The notes: generated from the sequence alone by a model not told the origin. 46,523 nt of DNA from Nitrososphaerota archaeon (GCA_021159365.1 JAGGRY010000052.1:1-46523), one strand, 5' to 3'. Shown: positions 29,607 to 39,239, counted from the stretch's first letter. Program-made: numbers and translations.

Positions 29607-30617
29607 TCAATATAAGTGGCAGGCGACGTAGTGCCCCGGCTTAACCTCGATTAAAGCTGGTTCTTGTTTTGAACATATATCCTTCGCATACCTGCATCTT
29701 GGATGAAATCTGCATCCTGATGGCGGATTAGCTGGGCTTGGAGGCTCTCCTCCCAAGATTATTCTCTCTCTTTTAACTTCTGGATCCGGTATCGGTATCG
29801 CTGAGAACAGTGCTTGAGTGTATGGGTGAAGTGGATTATTGAATAATTCTCTTGGATCCGCGATCTCAACAATCTTTCCAAGATACATGACTGCGACTCT
29901 ATCGCTTATCGCTTCGATCATTGAGAGATCATGACTTATGAATAGATACGTTAATCCCATCTTCTTCTGAAGCTCCTTAAATAGGTCCAGGAGGGATGCC
30001 CTAACCGAGACATCCACCGATGATGTGGGTTCGTCCAAGACGATGAACTTGGGATGAGTTATTAGAGCTCTAGCTATCGCTATCCTCTGCTTCTGACCTC
30101 CGCTAAATTCATGCGGATACCTATAGAGATGTTCTCTCGCCAATCCAACTCTTTCAAGTATTTGGAGCACTCTCTCTTCGGCTTCTTTTCCCTTCGCTAA
30201 TCCTTGAACTACCAGTGGTTCAGCGACGATATCCTTGACGAGCATCCTTGGATTCAAAGATGTTGATGGATTTTGGTAAACTATCTGCATATATCTCCTA
30301 AGGCTCTTAAGCTTTCTACCTTTAATCGAACTTATATCGTAATTGTTTATCCGCTCTCCTATCTTCGGATCCTCCGGCAGATTTCCCTCTGGATCAAACA
30401 GTATTTTTCCGCTTGTTGGATCGAGTAACCTTATCAGGGTCTTGCCTAGAGTAGTTTTTCCACATCCGGATTCTCCTACAAGTCCAAAGGTTTCTCCGGT
30501 TTTTATCGTGAATGTCACTCCATCAACCGCCTTCACATCTCCTATCTTCCTCCTGAATACTCCTCCAACTATCGGGAAATATTTTCTTAGATTAATCGCT
30601 GTCACTATGTTTCCCAT
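29607..30617 (-). CDS. Oligopeptide/dipeptide ABC transporter ATP-binding protein (OppF/DppF type; ORF track extends to 30650)
   Basis: Walker A GESGCGKTTLGK, FSGGQKQRIAIARAL, ABC C-terminal GCRFHPRC motif. Confidence 0.94.
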   Translation of the reverse strand: MGNIVTAINLRKYFPIVGGVFRRKIGDVKAVDGVTFTIKTGETFGLVGESGCGKTTLGKTLIRLLDPTSGKILFDPEGNLPEDPKIGERINNYDISSIKGRKLKSLRRYMQIVYQNPSTSLNPRMLVKDIVAEPLVVQGLAKGKEAEERVLQILERVGLAREHLYRYPHEFSGGQKQRIAIARALITHPKFIVLDEPTSSVDVSVRASLLDLFKELQKKMGLTYLFISHDLSMIEAISDRVAVMYLGKIVEIADPRELFNNPLHPYTQALFSAIPIPDPEVKRERIILGGEPPSPANPPSGCRFHPRCRYAKDICSKQEPALIEVKPGHYVACHLY

Positions 30618-31785
30618 AGCCTTCACCCCCATAAAGATGGCATGCAACATAATGCTCCTTAGTTATTCTCCGTAGCTCTGGAACCTCTTTCATACATTTA
30701 GGCATGGCATGTGGACATCTTGGATGGAATCTGCATCCAGATGGTGGATTGACGAGGTTTGGAACAGTTCCTGGAATAGATTTGAAACTCGCGCCAGGTC
30801 TTGGTATAGCTTCTAGTAATGCTTTCGTGTATGGATGGAGGGGTTTCTTGAAGAGTTCTATAACTGGGGCGACTTCGACGACGTTTCCGGCATACATGAC
30901 TGCGACTCTATCGCTTATCTCGGCGATGACCCCCATGTCATGGGTTATGTAAATTATCGATGCTCCAAATCTCTCCTTAAGCCTTGTGATTAGATCTAGG
31001 ATTTGGGCTTGAACTGTTACATCTAGACTTGTCGTCGGCTCATCGGCTAATAGGAGTAAGGGTGAGCAAGCCAAGGCTATCGCTATCACTATTCTCTGCT
31101 GCATTCCACCGCTTAATTCATGTGGATATGAGTCGACAACTCTCTCCGGGTCCGGGATCTCCATTAATCTGAGTAAGCCGATTATCTCGTCTCTCACGAC
31201 TTGGTTGAGCTTTCTCGAAATGGTTTTCCCTATTATCGGAAGCTTCTTCACAAGTTTCAGTTTAAGTGCATCAGGATTCTTCTTCATCTCATTATATGCC
31301 CATAATTGAAGTTTCGATGAAAATCCCCCGTTGCCGTTCTTCAACTCTTCTTTTAAGGACTCGATGGCTCTGTCAAGCATCTCAGGTAATCTATGAGATA
31401 GAATTGCTTCGGCAACTTGTTCCCCGACTCTGTATAATGGATCGAGAGCCGCATTTGGCTCTTGGAAGATCATTGAAATCTCTCTTCCCCGGAGTTTGAC
31501 GAGTTCCTCTTCGCTCAGCTTGAGTATGTCATCGACTTTTCCATTGATCCTTTTGAATAGGATGCTTCCGCCTTCAACCTTTCCAGGTAGAGGAGTTAAT
31601 GCTAAGATTGTTAGTGCTGTAACTGATTTTCCGCTACCGGTCTCTCCAACTATTCCTAGGGTCTCTCCTTTTTTGAGATTTAGATTTGCTTTTTCAACGG
31701 CCTTGACTATTCCTTCATAAGTGTAGAATCTCACGACTAGGTCTTTGACCCTGAGCTGTTCGTCGGGTCTTAAAATTGCCTCCAC
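30592..31785 (-). CDS. Oligopeptide/dipeptide ABC transporter ATP-binding protein (OppD/DppD type)
   Basis: [39 protein letters not shown]. Confidence 0.94.
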   Translation of the reverse strand: MEAILRPDEQLRVKDLVVRFYTYEGIVKAVEKANLNLKKGETLGIVGETGSGKSVTALTILALTPLPGKVEGGSILFKRINGKVDDILKLSEEELVKLRGREISMIFQEPNAALDPLYRVGEQVAEAILSHRLPEMLDRAIESLKEELKNGNGGFSSKLQLWAYNEMKKNPDALKLKLVKKLPIIGKTISRKLNQVVRDEIIGLLRLMEIPDPERVVDSYPHELSGGMQQRIVIAIALACSPLLLLADEPTTSLDVTVQAQILDLITRLKERFGASIIYITHDMGVIAEISDRVAVMYAGNVVEVAPVIELFKKPLHPYTKALLEAIPRPGASFKSIPGTVPNLVNPPSGCRFHPRCPHAMPKCMKEVPELRRITKEHYVACHLYGGEGYGKHSDSD

Positions 31786-31791
31786 TTCACC

Positions 31792-32676
31792 TTACCTCCT
31801 TCTAATCATGGGATCCATCACATCTCTCAAAGCATCTCCAAGAAGATTCCAACCCATGACGAATAGGAATAGGAATAGGCCTGGAATCGTGTAGACATAC
31901 CAGTAAGCGAATGGTTCTCCAGGTTTACCGGTTATCCAGTTTCTTGAGAGCGAGATAAGTTGTCCCCAGTCGGCATATCCTTCGGGAGCTCCGAGTCCTA
32001 AGAAGCTTAGAGCGGCGACAGTTAAGACTACCGACCCTATATCCAATGAAGCCATTATCAATAGCGGATATATAGCGTTTGGCAGAATGTGTTTGACGAT
32101 TATTCTTAGATCAGAGCATCCTATGGCCTTGGCCGCCTCAACGAAGTCTTCCGATCTTATTCTCAAAATCTCGCCTCTGATTAGCCTGGCGTATCCCGGC
32201 CACCAGACTAGGATCATCGCTAAGGTTACGCTGTCAAGTCCAGGCCCGAATGCGACTACTAAGGCCATCGCTAGAATCAGCCCTGGAAATGCGAAGATTA
32301 TGTCTGTGACTCTCATCAAGATTTCATCGATTATTCTTCCATAATATCCCGCGAGTCCTCCTACTATTATTCCTATTAAGGCGCTGACGGCGATTATCAA
32401 CACACCTATTCTATATGCTGCTCTAGTTCCCCAAATAACTCCATAATAAAGATCGTATTGGCCTTGAGTCAAACCAAATGGGTGCTCTGGACTTGGAGGC
32501 TTTGGAATCGGAGAATAACCGTATCTCGGGATCATGTATGGATCTCTTCCAGGTCTCGGCGGCGCAAGAGCTGGAGCGGCTATGGCGACTATCGTGAAGA
32601 AGATCACTATCGCTAATCCAACGATTGAGAGCGGAGTCTCCCTTATCCTTCTGAGAATGAATTTCAGCTCCTTCAT
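31792..32676 (-). CDS. ABC transporter permease (DppC/OppC type)
   Basis: Permease motif EAAKAIGCSDLRIIVKHILPN. Confidence 0.93.
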   Translation of the reverse strand: MKELKFILRRIRETPLSIVGLAIVIFFTIVAIAAPALAPPRPGRDPYMIPRYGYSPIPKPPSPEHPFGLTQGQYDLYYGVIWGTRAAYRIGVLIIAVSALIGIIVGGLAGYYGRIIDEILMRVTDIIFAFPGLILAMALVVAFGPGLDSVTLAMILVWWPGYARLIRGEILRIRSEDFVEAAKAIGCSDLRIIVKHILPNAIYPLLIMASLDIGSVVLTVAALSFLGLGAPEGYADWGQLISLSRNWITGKPGEPFAYWYVYTIPGLFLFLFVMGWNLLGDALRDVMDPMIRRR

Positions 32677-32718
32677 CCGAGGGCTTTCTTCGAGGGAAGG
32701 TTTCTCGAGTATGTCTCA

Positions 32719-33756
32719 TCACCCCAACCTAATTCTAGGATCGATATATGCATACAAGATGTCTACTATTAGATTCGCTATGACGAAGATTGTGCCGGCG
32801 AATAATGCGAATCCTAGAACAGCTGGTATGTCGAGCTGGGTTGCGGCGTGAGCCGCCCAATATCCTATGCCCTTGAACTCGAAGACGGTTTCGGTTATCA
32901 CCATTCCTGATAGCATTCCGGCTGTTAATAGGCCTGAGATCGTTACAACTGAGATCAAGGCGTTCTTAGTTGCGTGTTTATCTATAACGGTCTTCCATTT
33001 TAATCCCCTCGCCCTGGCCGCTATCACATAGGTTTTATTCAGTTGTTCGAGCATGCTTGATCTCATGATCCTCATCAAGAGCGCTATGTTTATCGTGACT
33101 AGAGTTGTGACCGGTAGGGCTAGATGGCTTAGGGCGTCGAGCAAGACTGCTCCATTAAGGTTTAAGATCGCGTCTATCGTGTATAGACCTGTATAGACCT
33201 TAAACTCTCCAGAGAGAACTAAATTTTCGGCCCAAACGCTTAACCTTCCCGGCGAGAATATACCGAGCCCCCCATAGAAGATCGCCAAGAGCATTATTCC
33301 AAGCCAGAAAGATGGTAGAGACCAGCCGATGATCGCCATGATTCTGGTGGCGTGATCTACTGCTGTATCCTTTTTTATGGCGGCGAGCTTGCCTAAGAGA
33401 ATTCCAATTATGATCGTTAAGGGAGCTGCGTAGAGTGCGAGTTCAGCGGTCGCCGGAAAATGCGTTATAAGCGCCTTTAGGACGGGCATATGCGTCGATT
33501 CGGACCAGCCTAGGTTTCCATGAAGAACTTGGTCTATCCACCTAAAGTATTGGATGTAAACAGGTAAGTCCAATCCATATTTTTTAATTATCGATGGTAG
33601 ATCTTTAGCTTGTCTAGGATCTCTGATGTAGAGGGAGGCTCTCTCCACCGGGCTGAAGAGCTGGGTTATCGCGAAGATTAAGAGGGTTACACCTATCAGG
33701 ACCGGGATTATTAGGAGCAATCTCCTTATGATGTAGGTCCTCATACTAGCGCTCAT
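32719..33756 (-). CDS. ABC transporter permease (DppB/OppB type)
   Basis: MRTYIIRRLLLIIPVLIGVTLLIF, YVIAARARGLKWKTVIDKHATKNA. Confidence 0.94.
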   Translation of the reverse strand: MSASMRTYIIRRLLLIIPVLIGVTLLIFAITQLFSPVERASLYIRDPRQAKDLPSIIKKYGLDLPVYIQYFRWIDQVLHGNLGWSESTHMPVLKALITHFPATAELALYAAPLTIIIGILLGKLAAIKKDTAVDHATRIMAIIGWSLPSFWLGIMLLAIFYGGLGIFSPGRLSVWAENLVLSGEFKVYTGLYTIDAILNLNGAVLLDALSHLALPVTTLVTINIALLMRIMRSSMLEQLNKTYVIAARARGLKWKTVIDKHATKNALISVVTISGLLTAGMLSGMVITETVFEFKGIGYWAAHAATQLDIPAVLGFALFAGTIFVIANLIVDILYAYIDPRIRLG

Positions 33757-33801
33757 GCTAGTCCGCTCTTCGCCTCACAATGCTATCTAATTAACTTTAT
33801 T

Positions 33802-33835
33802 CAAAAAATAAAGGGTTTTATGGGCTTAATAGCCC
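33802..33835 (-). terminator. Hairpin and T-tract at the substrate-binding protein stop codon
   Basis: Minus-strand GGGCTATTAAGCCC, then a TATTTTTT tract about 12 nt further. Confidence 0.35.
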
Positions 33836-35736
33836 TTCGATAAGACGTAGAAGTAGACTCCTGGATAGATCGGGTTATAGTACCATCCTTGAACCCAGTC
33901 GCGTTCATAGTGTCTTCCAACTGGCTGGTACAGCATCACGCTTGGGCAGTCCTCGAAGTATATCTTCTGGAGTTCATAGTAGATCTTCTTTCTCTCTTCT
34001 GGATCGGTCGTCCTTATACCCTTCTCTATAAGTTCATCGACGTGTGGATTCTTGTAGTGCTGCCAAGCTGCGAATGTTCCTTTGGAGTGCATGTATGGAT
34101 GGACGAAGTTATGTGGATCTGGATAGTCGGCGAGCCAGCCTATGATGAAGGCTGGTAGCTGGGCCTTCACCATTGCTCTTAGATAGGTCGGCCACTCAAC
34201 GCCCCTAACATAGATCTTGAACTTCGGGTTGAGGCTCTCGATGTTCTCTTTGAGCATCTCGGCCGCGGCTTTACGCTGAACGTTTCCGATGTTGTAGAGT
34301 AACTCTAGGTAGAATCCCTTCTCCCAGACTTTTCCACCCCATGCCTTCTTGAAGTATTCCTCGGCTTTCGTTAGGTTAAAGTTGTAGGTCTCTTGATCTG
34401 GGTTGAAGTATGGTAGTCCCTTCGGTATAGGTCCAGGTATATGTAATGCCTCACCCCTCCAGACATCTTTGATGTAGGTGTCCCAGTCGAATGAATATGC
34501 GAAGGCTTTTCTCACGTTGATGTCGCTGAAGAAGTCAGGTGGTATTCCGTTTCCATCGAGCTTTCCGCTTCCAATGTATGGGCTTTCAGGATCTATCTCG
34601 AAGGTGAAGAATAGGGCCATGTCTGACAACTGAGGCAGGTTCTTATAGACGCGGATATGCGGCGCTCCCTCAATTTCCTCGGCGTACTGGGTTGGGACAT
34701 AGACTATGTCGGCGTCTCCTCTTAGGAACATGAGCTTTCTCGTCGACCACTCGTCGACCTTCTTTATGATCGCTCTCTTGAGTTTCGCTGGACCTTGGAA
34801 GTAGTCATCGAACCTTACTAATGAGACCTGTTTTCCATGCTCCCATTTCTCTAGCATGAATGGGCCTGATCCGCAGTCAACCTCTTGAAGTTCAGGTGTC
34901 TCAGGATTATGATACTTCTTGAAGACCTCCACCCAATTATCCTTACTTCCATCCCATGCTCCATGCTCTACCGCACACTCCTTGTCAACTATGCTGGCCC
35001 ATGTCTGGCTCCAGATCTGTAGGAACGTCATTAATGGGAATGGCTTAGCTAGGTGGAAGACCACATTATCTCCTTGAACCTCGACAACGTCATCGATCAT
35101 CTTTCCGACCTTAGCGGCCTCGGTTGGATCAGAGATATTTCCAAGCTCAGTTAGGCTAAAGACTCCTAGCAGGGGCTCGAAGATCATCCAGACAGGTCCT
35201 CCATCTCTGTCCTGTATCATGGCTCTCTCAAATGAGTATTCGACATCTTCTGGAGTTATCTCTCCACCCGCATGGGTCTTTATTCCCTTCCTTATCGGGA
35301 AGATGATCGTCAACCCATTATCCTTAACCAATCCATTCTCAACTGATGGAACTTTTTCAGCGATCATTGGAACGAATTTATCCAAGTGCTCCCTATCGAA
35401 GAAGACCAAAGTGTTATAGATGTTGAAGATCACCTCTCCGCTCGCGGTGTCGTATGCCCAAGCAGGATCAAGAGTCTCAGGCTCGCCAATGGTCGCCACA
35501 ATCATCGTATCAGGGTTCTTGATAGGAGGCTTCTCAGGAGTAGTCGTCGTGGGCGAAGTGGTTACAGCAGAGGTATAGGTCGTTACGACGGTGGTAACAG
35601 TTGTGGGCTTTGCTTGAGTTGCCATATACAATCCGACTCCAATGCCCGCCGCCGCAATTATCACAGCGACTATCACAGCTGCTACGGCCTTGCTTACCGC
35701 ACGAGCTTTCCCGCGAAACATCAATTTTCTCTTCAA
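33826..35736 (-). CDS. Oligopeptide ABC transporter substrate-binding protein with pilin-like N-terminus and Thr-rich linker
   Basis: 636 aa; KARAVSKAVAAVIVAVIIAAAGIGVGLYMA then TTVTTVVTTYTSAVTTSPTTTT linker and SBP family 5-type body. Confidence 0.92.
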   Translation of the reverse strand: MKRKLMFRGKARAVSKAVAAVIVAVIIAAAGIGVGLYMATQAKPTTVTTVVTTYTSAVTTSPTTTTPEKPPIKNPDTMIVATIGEPETLDPAWAYDTASGEVIFNIYNTLVFFDREHLDKFVPMIAEKVPSVENGLVKDNGLTIIFPIRKGIKTHAGGEITPEDVEYSFERAMIQDRDGGPVWMIFEPLLGVFSLTELGNISDPTEAAKVGKMIDDVVEVQGDNVVFHLAKPFPLMTFLQIWSQTWASIVDKECAVEHGAWDGSKDNWVEVFKKYHNPETPELQEVDCGSGPFMLEKWEHGKQVSLVRFDDYFQGPAKLKRAIIKKVDEWSTRKLMFLRGDADIVYVPTQYAEEIEGAPHIRVYKNLPQLSDMALFFTFEIDPESPYIGSGKLDGNGIPPDFFSDINVRKAFAYSFDWDTYIKDVWRGEALHIPGPIPKGLPYFNPDQETYNFNLTKAEEYFKKAWGGKVWEKGFYLELLYNIGNVQRKAAAEMLKENIESLNPKFKIYVRGVEWPTYLRAMVKAQLPAFIIGWLADYPDPHNFVHPYMHSKGTFAAWQHYKNPHVDELIEKGIRTTDPEERKKIYYELQKIYFEDCPSVMLYQPVGRHYERDWVQGWYYNPIYPGVYFYVLSKGY

Positions 35737-35760
35737 GCACTGACTTATAAAATTTTATAA

Positions 35761-36669
35761 TTATTTCCCAAAGAGTAAGGATGCTAAGAGAGTTGCTGCG
35801 AGAGCTAGGGTTAACGGTATCGGGAGCCCTGGCAAATGCTTGGCTTTTCTCAATGTAAATAGAATTATCGTGTAGCCTATTAAGATCATAATCGATGCTA
35901 TTATCCCATAGGTGATCCCATAATTCCATATCACAGCGGAGATCGTCAAGGAATAGAAGAAGAGGTCTCCAAGCCCTATAACTAGATCTCCTATCTCAAC
36001 CGCCAATCCCCTGAGTATCGGAGCATCTTGTTTGGTCAAATGAGAGAGATGTCCTTTATAGACGGCTAAGATGTCATAGATTGAGATGGCGACTATGAGA
36101 ATTAGGAAGGTCCAATACGGTATGCTCATCCCTATAACTCCTCCAGCTCCAGAAGCTATGTAAGACGCTGCGAAAGAGGCGGGAAACTCTCCTCCTCTAA
36201 ATATTAAATAGGTTATTATCGTCGCGGTGATGGATGCTAAAGGGATCCAGAGATTGAAGATCCATGGATTTAGGATCAATGATAGATTTAGAAGATAGAG
36301 AGTCGTTATGCTGAATGAGACAAGCCAGGCCAGACAAGCTATCAAAAACTTTAGAATTCTCGGCTTCTTGCTCGCAATATAGAGTATGATTATGCTTGAG
36401 AGAGCTATTAACCCAATTACTATCAATGTGTTTAGATACGGTGCTGGATTCGAGAGAGCTTGAGCCGGTGGAGCTGTTGGAGAAGGTTCTTCAACAGGAG
36501 TTATGATAGGTCTTGGAAAGATTATTCCCGCATATCCCGTGAGGAGTACGCTGATCCAAGTTAAGATTATCGATAACGTGACTGGAAAATAGGTCTTTGG
36601 AGTTATCCTCAACTTTCTAGTATCTTCCTCACTCATATCTATCCGCTCCTCCAAAAATCCCTTTCTCAC
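35761..36669 (-). CDS. Archaeal presenilin/SPP-like intramembrane aspartyl protease
   Basis: 302 aa polytopic; SIYDILAVYKGHL (YD), VIGLGDLFFYS (GxGD), LPGLPIPL (PAL-like). Confidence 0.85.
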   Translation of the reverse strand: MRKGFLEERIDMSEEDTRKLRITPKTYFPVTLSIILTWISVLLTGYAGIIFPRPIITPVEEPSPTAPPAQALSNPAPYLNTLIVIGLIALSSIIILYIASKKPRILKFLIACLAWLVSFSITTLYLLNLSLILNPWIFNLWIPLASITATIITYLIFRGGEFPASFAASYIASGAGGVIGMSIPYWTFLILIVAISIYDILAVYKGHLSHLTKQDAPILRGLAVEIGDLVIGLGDLFFYSLTISAVIWNYGITYGIIASIMILIGYTIILFTLRKAKHLPGLPIPLTLALAATLLASLLFGK

Positions 36670-36746
36670 CTATAATAGATTTCCAGCTAAAAATCGCATT
36701 AAGATCAATATAAGAGCTCGTTCCTGAATTGTTGGTGGATTGATGG

Positions 36747-37127
36747 TTGAAGTATAGGTTAATGGATCTTCTCGCATGTCCCATGTGCAAACACTTTCCA
36801 TTAAAGCTCATAGTATTTGAGGAGATTGAGATAGAAAGACCTGAAAAGATTAGGAGATGTGAGCTATATTGCGGCTATCATCAAGCCATGATAGAGGATC
36901 TTTCAGAATTGAACTGCGAAGATTGCTGGGGCAAGGAGATAGTAAGCGGGATATTGATCTGCGAGAAGTGTGGGAGATGGTATCCGATCGAGGAAGAGAT
37001 TCCGAGAATGCTTCCAGACGATTTAAGAGACAGAAATAAAGACCTAAGTTTTCTCTCGAGGTGGAAGTCGAGGATTCCTGAGAGAGTTTTGAGCGATGGG
37101 AAGCCTTTCAACCTTGGAAATGCTTAG
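36747..37127 (+). CDS. Trm112-family protein with extra cysteine-containing insert
   Basis: LLACPMCKHFPLKL...GILICEKCGRWYPIEEEIPRMLPDDLR. Confidence 0.85.
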   Translation: MKYRLMDLLACPMCKHFPLKLIVFEEIEIERPEKIRRCELYCGYHQAMIEDLSELNCEDCWGKEIVSGILICEKCGRWYPIEEEIPRMLPDDLRDRNKDLSFLSRWKSRIPERVLSDGKPFNLGNA

Positions 37128-37157
37128 AGAAAAAGTTTTTTACGTTGAGGAGACCTT

Positions 37158-37174
37158 ACCTCTCCATGCGAGGT
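37158..37174 (+). promoter_or_regulatory. Leader hairpin overlapping alba Shine-Dalgarno-like GAGGTG
   Basis: ACCTC TCCATGC GAGGT, directly 5' of ATG 37183. Confidence 0.3.
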
Positions 37175-37182
37175 GGACTTAG

Positions 37183-37488
37183 ATGAGCGCTCCATCCTCT
37201 GAAGACGCGGTTGTCTTAATAGGTAGAAAACCGACGATGAACTACGTTCTGGCCACGACCATGCCTCTCACCGAAGGCAGAAAGGTGATCTTAAAGGCTC
37301 GTGGAAGGGCTATAAGCAAGGCCGTCGACGTCGCCGAGGTTGTTCGAAGGAGATTTATTAAGGATGCGGTTATTGAGAGCGTGAATATTGGGACCGAGGA
37401 AGGCAGAGTTGGACAGGATGGAAGGCCGAGAAACGTCAGCACAATAGAGATAACGATTGCTCCGAAGAAGTCGGCGAAGAAGAAATAA
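37183..37488 (+). CDS. alba: DNA/RNA-binding protein Alba
   Basis: VLIGRKPTMNYVLATTMPLTEGRKVILKARGRAISKAVDVAEVVRRRF. Confidence 0.96.
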   Translation: MSAPSSEDAVVLIGRKPTMNYVLATTMPLTEGRKVILKARGRAISKAVDVAEVVRRRFIKDAVIESVNIGTEEGRVGQDGRPRNVSTIEITIAPKKSAKKK

Positions 37489-37509
37489 ATCACCCCCACC
37501 CTCTATTTT

Positions 37510-37560
37510 ATCAATCAGCTTATATCTTAAGAGATATTCTCGATCTTTGAGATGATTGAT
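37510..37560. other. Inverted-repeat three-way-junction-like structure at the nnrD start
   Basis: ATCAATCA/TGATTGAT enclosing ATATCT-TAAG-AGATAT and TCTC-N7-GAGA. Confidence 0.35.
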
Positions 37561-38419
37561 TAAAATCGTCGACGAGGATTTCGTGAAGAATTGTATTAGA
37601 CCTAGGAGAATAGATTCACATAAAGGAGAAAACGGTAAGGTGATGGTGATTGGGGGAAGCTGGTTATATCATGGAGCACCGTTTCTCTCAGCCATGGCCT
37701 CTCTAAGATGTGGAGTCGATTTGGCATATATTGCAGCCCCAGAGAAAATTGCTACCGCGATTAGAGCTCTCTCACCAAACATAATTGTTCTACCATTATC
37801 GGATCTGAAGCTCACGAGAGGTGTGGCCAAAAGGGTCTTGAAGATCCTTCCAGAAATAGACTCCATGGTCATAGGCCCTGGACTGGCTTCAGGTGGAGAA
37901 GCTGGAATAGAACTTGTAGTTAAAGAAGCTCTCGCACTCGGAAAAGGGATAGTCCTCGATGCAACCGCCTTATATTCGAGTATCCTTAAAAAAGTCTCCG
38001 GCGGAAGAGTTGTCTTAACGCCTCATGCTGGAGAGTTTAAACGAGTCTTTGGAAAAGATGTTCCAAGTAAACTCGATGAAAGAGTTAAGCTTGTTAAGGA
38101 GGAGGCTGAGAAGAATCGGGTGACCATACTCTTGAAGGGTAGATTCGACGTGATATCAAACGGAGTCGAGGTTGTGGTGAATAAGACTGGGACGCCTGCC
38201 ATGACCGTCGGCGGAACTGGAGACGTATTATCCGGAATAGTCGCAGCCTTCTTAGCATGGGGAAATGATCCATTTGAGGCCGCAGCATCCGCAGCTTGGA
38301 TAAATGGCAAAGCTGGAGAACTTGCAACATCCAGATTTGGATTGCATATATTAGCGACGGATATTATAGATTTTCTGCCTGAGGTTTTGAGGAGGTTTGA
38401 TAGGATTGTTGGTGAGTGA
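37556..38419 (+). CDS. nnrD: NAD(P)H-hydrate dehydratase (stand-alone NnrD)
   Basis: 287 aa ribokinase-like; DSHKGENGKVMVIGGS, LTPHAGEF, TVGGTGDVLSGIVAAFLA; TTG start. Confidence 0.93.
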   Translation: MIKIVDEDFVKNCIRPRRIDSHKGENGKVMVIGGSWLYHGAPFLSAMASLRCGVDLAYIAAPEKIATAIRALSPNIIVLPLSDLKLTRGVAKRVLKILPEIDSMVIGPGLASGGEAGIELVVKEALALGKGIVLDATALYSSILKKVSGGRVVLTPHAGEFKRVFGKDVPSKLDERVKLVKEEAEKNRVTILLKGRFDVISNGVEVVVNKTGTPAMTVGGTGDVLSGIVAAFLAWGNDPFEAAASAAWINGKAGELATSRFGLHILATDIIDFLPEVLRRFDRIVGE

Positions 38420-39137
38420 GTTTAAGATCTTGAATACGATAAGGATAGCTTTAATCTCGGCGACCATGCTCTATTCATCTTATAGCGACTGGATTTCAAG
38501 AGAGGTCGATGACAAGGTTTGGATAATATCTGGAATTATCGGAGGAGCTTTAACGGCATTAGACCTGTTTTTGACTTGGAACTTTAGATACCTAACCCTC
38601 ACCTTAATCTCGATCGGGGTTGGATGCGGGCTCGCCTATGCATTCTATTATTTTGGACTTTACGGTGGAGCTGATGCGAAGGCCGTTATGGTCATCTCGA
38701 TAGGGCTTCCACTCTATTATCCTCAGATGAGGCTTCATCCATTCACGGGCTTGGCTTCCCTCTCAAACGGCTTATTGATCTCGCTGATGGTACCCATCTC
38801 CATGCTGATCCTAAATCTATCAACTATTCTAAGAGGTGAAAATATCTTTGAAGGATTTGAACACGAGAGCAGGATTAGAAAGCTTGCCGCAGTCTTTTTG
38901 GGAGTGAGGGTGAAGGATGCTAGAAGAAGGAAGTTTTGGCTACCGCTTGAAGAGGAGAAGGATGGAAAGAGATACTTTAGTTTTAATATCCTGACCTTTG
39001 AGCTTGAAGAGCCGAAGAGAGACGACTGCTGGGTTACTCCAGGCCTACCCTTACTCCTGTTCATAACGGCGGGATTCCTGATATTCATCCTCCTAGGGGA
39101 TGTGATCTACATGATTGTCTCGATTTTCATCCATTAA
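38397..39137 (+). CDS. A24-family (prepilin/preflagellin) peptidase
   Basis: 246 aa polytopic; YSDWISREVDDKVW and FGLYGGADAKAVM aspartates. Confidence 0.88.
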   Translation: MIGLLVSEFKILNTIRIALISATMLYSSYSDWISREVDDKVWIISGIIGGALTALDLFLTWNFRYLTLTLISIGVGCGLAYAFYYFGLYGGADAKAVMVISIGLPLYYPQMRLHPFTGLASLSNGLLISLMVPISMLILNLSTILRGENIFEGFEHESRIRKLAAVFLGVRVKDARRRKFWLPLEEEKDGKRYFSFNILTFELEEPKRDDCWVTPGLPLLLFITAGFLIFILLGDVIYMIVSIFIH

Positions 39138-39239
39138 AATCAGAGGTTCTCGACGTATATCTCTGAGAAATTCATGGATAAGGATGTGGAAAGCCGTGAT
39201 GATAAAGCTCAAATGCTCTGAAACCATTCACTTAAATGG

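Noticed and set aside
39196-39221. GTGATGA ... CTGA (possible half C/D sRNA) upstream of the KaiC-like gene
   Set aside because: 15-nt spacing and no convincing second C/D pair on either side; insufficient alone.
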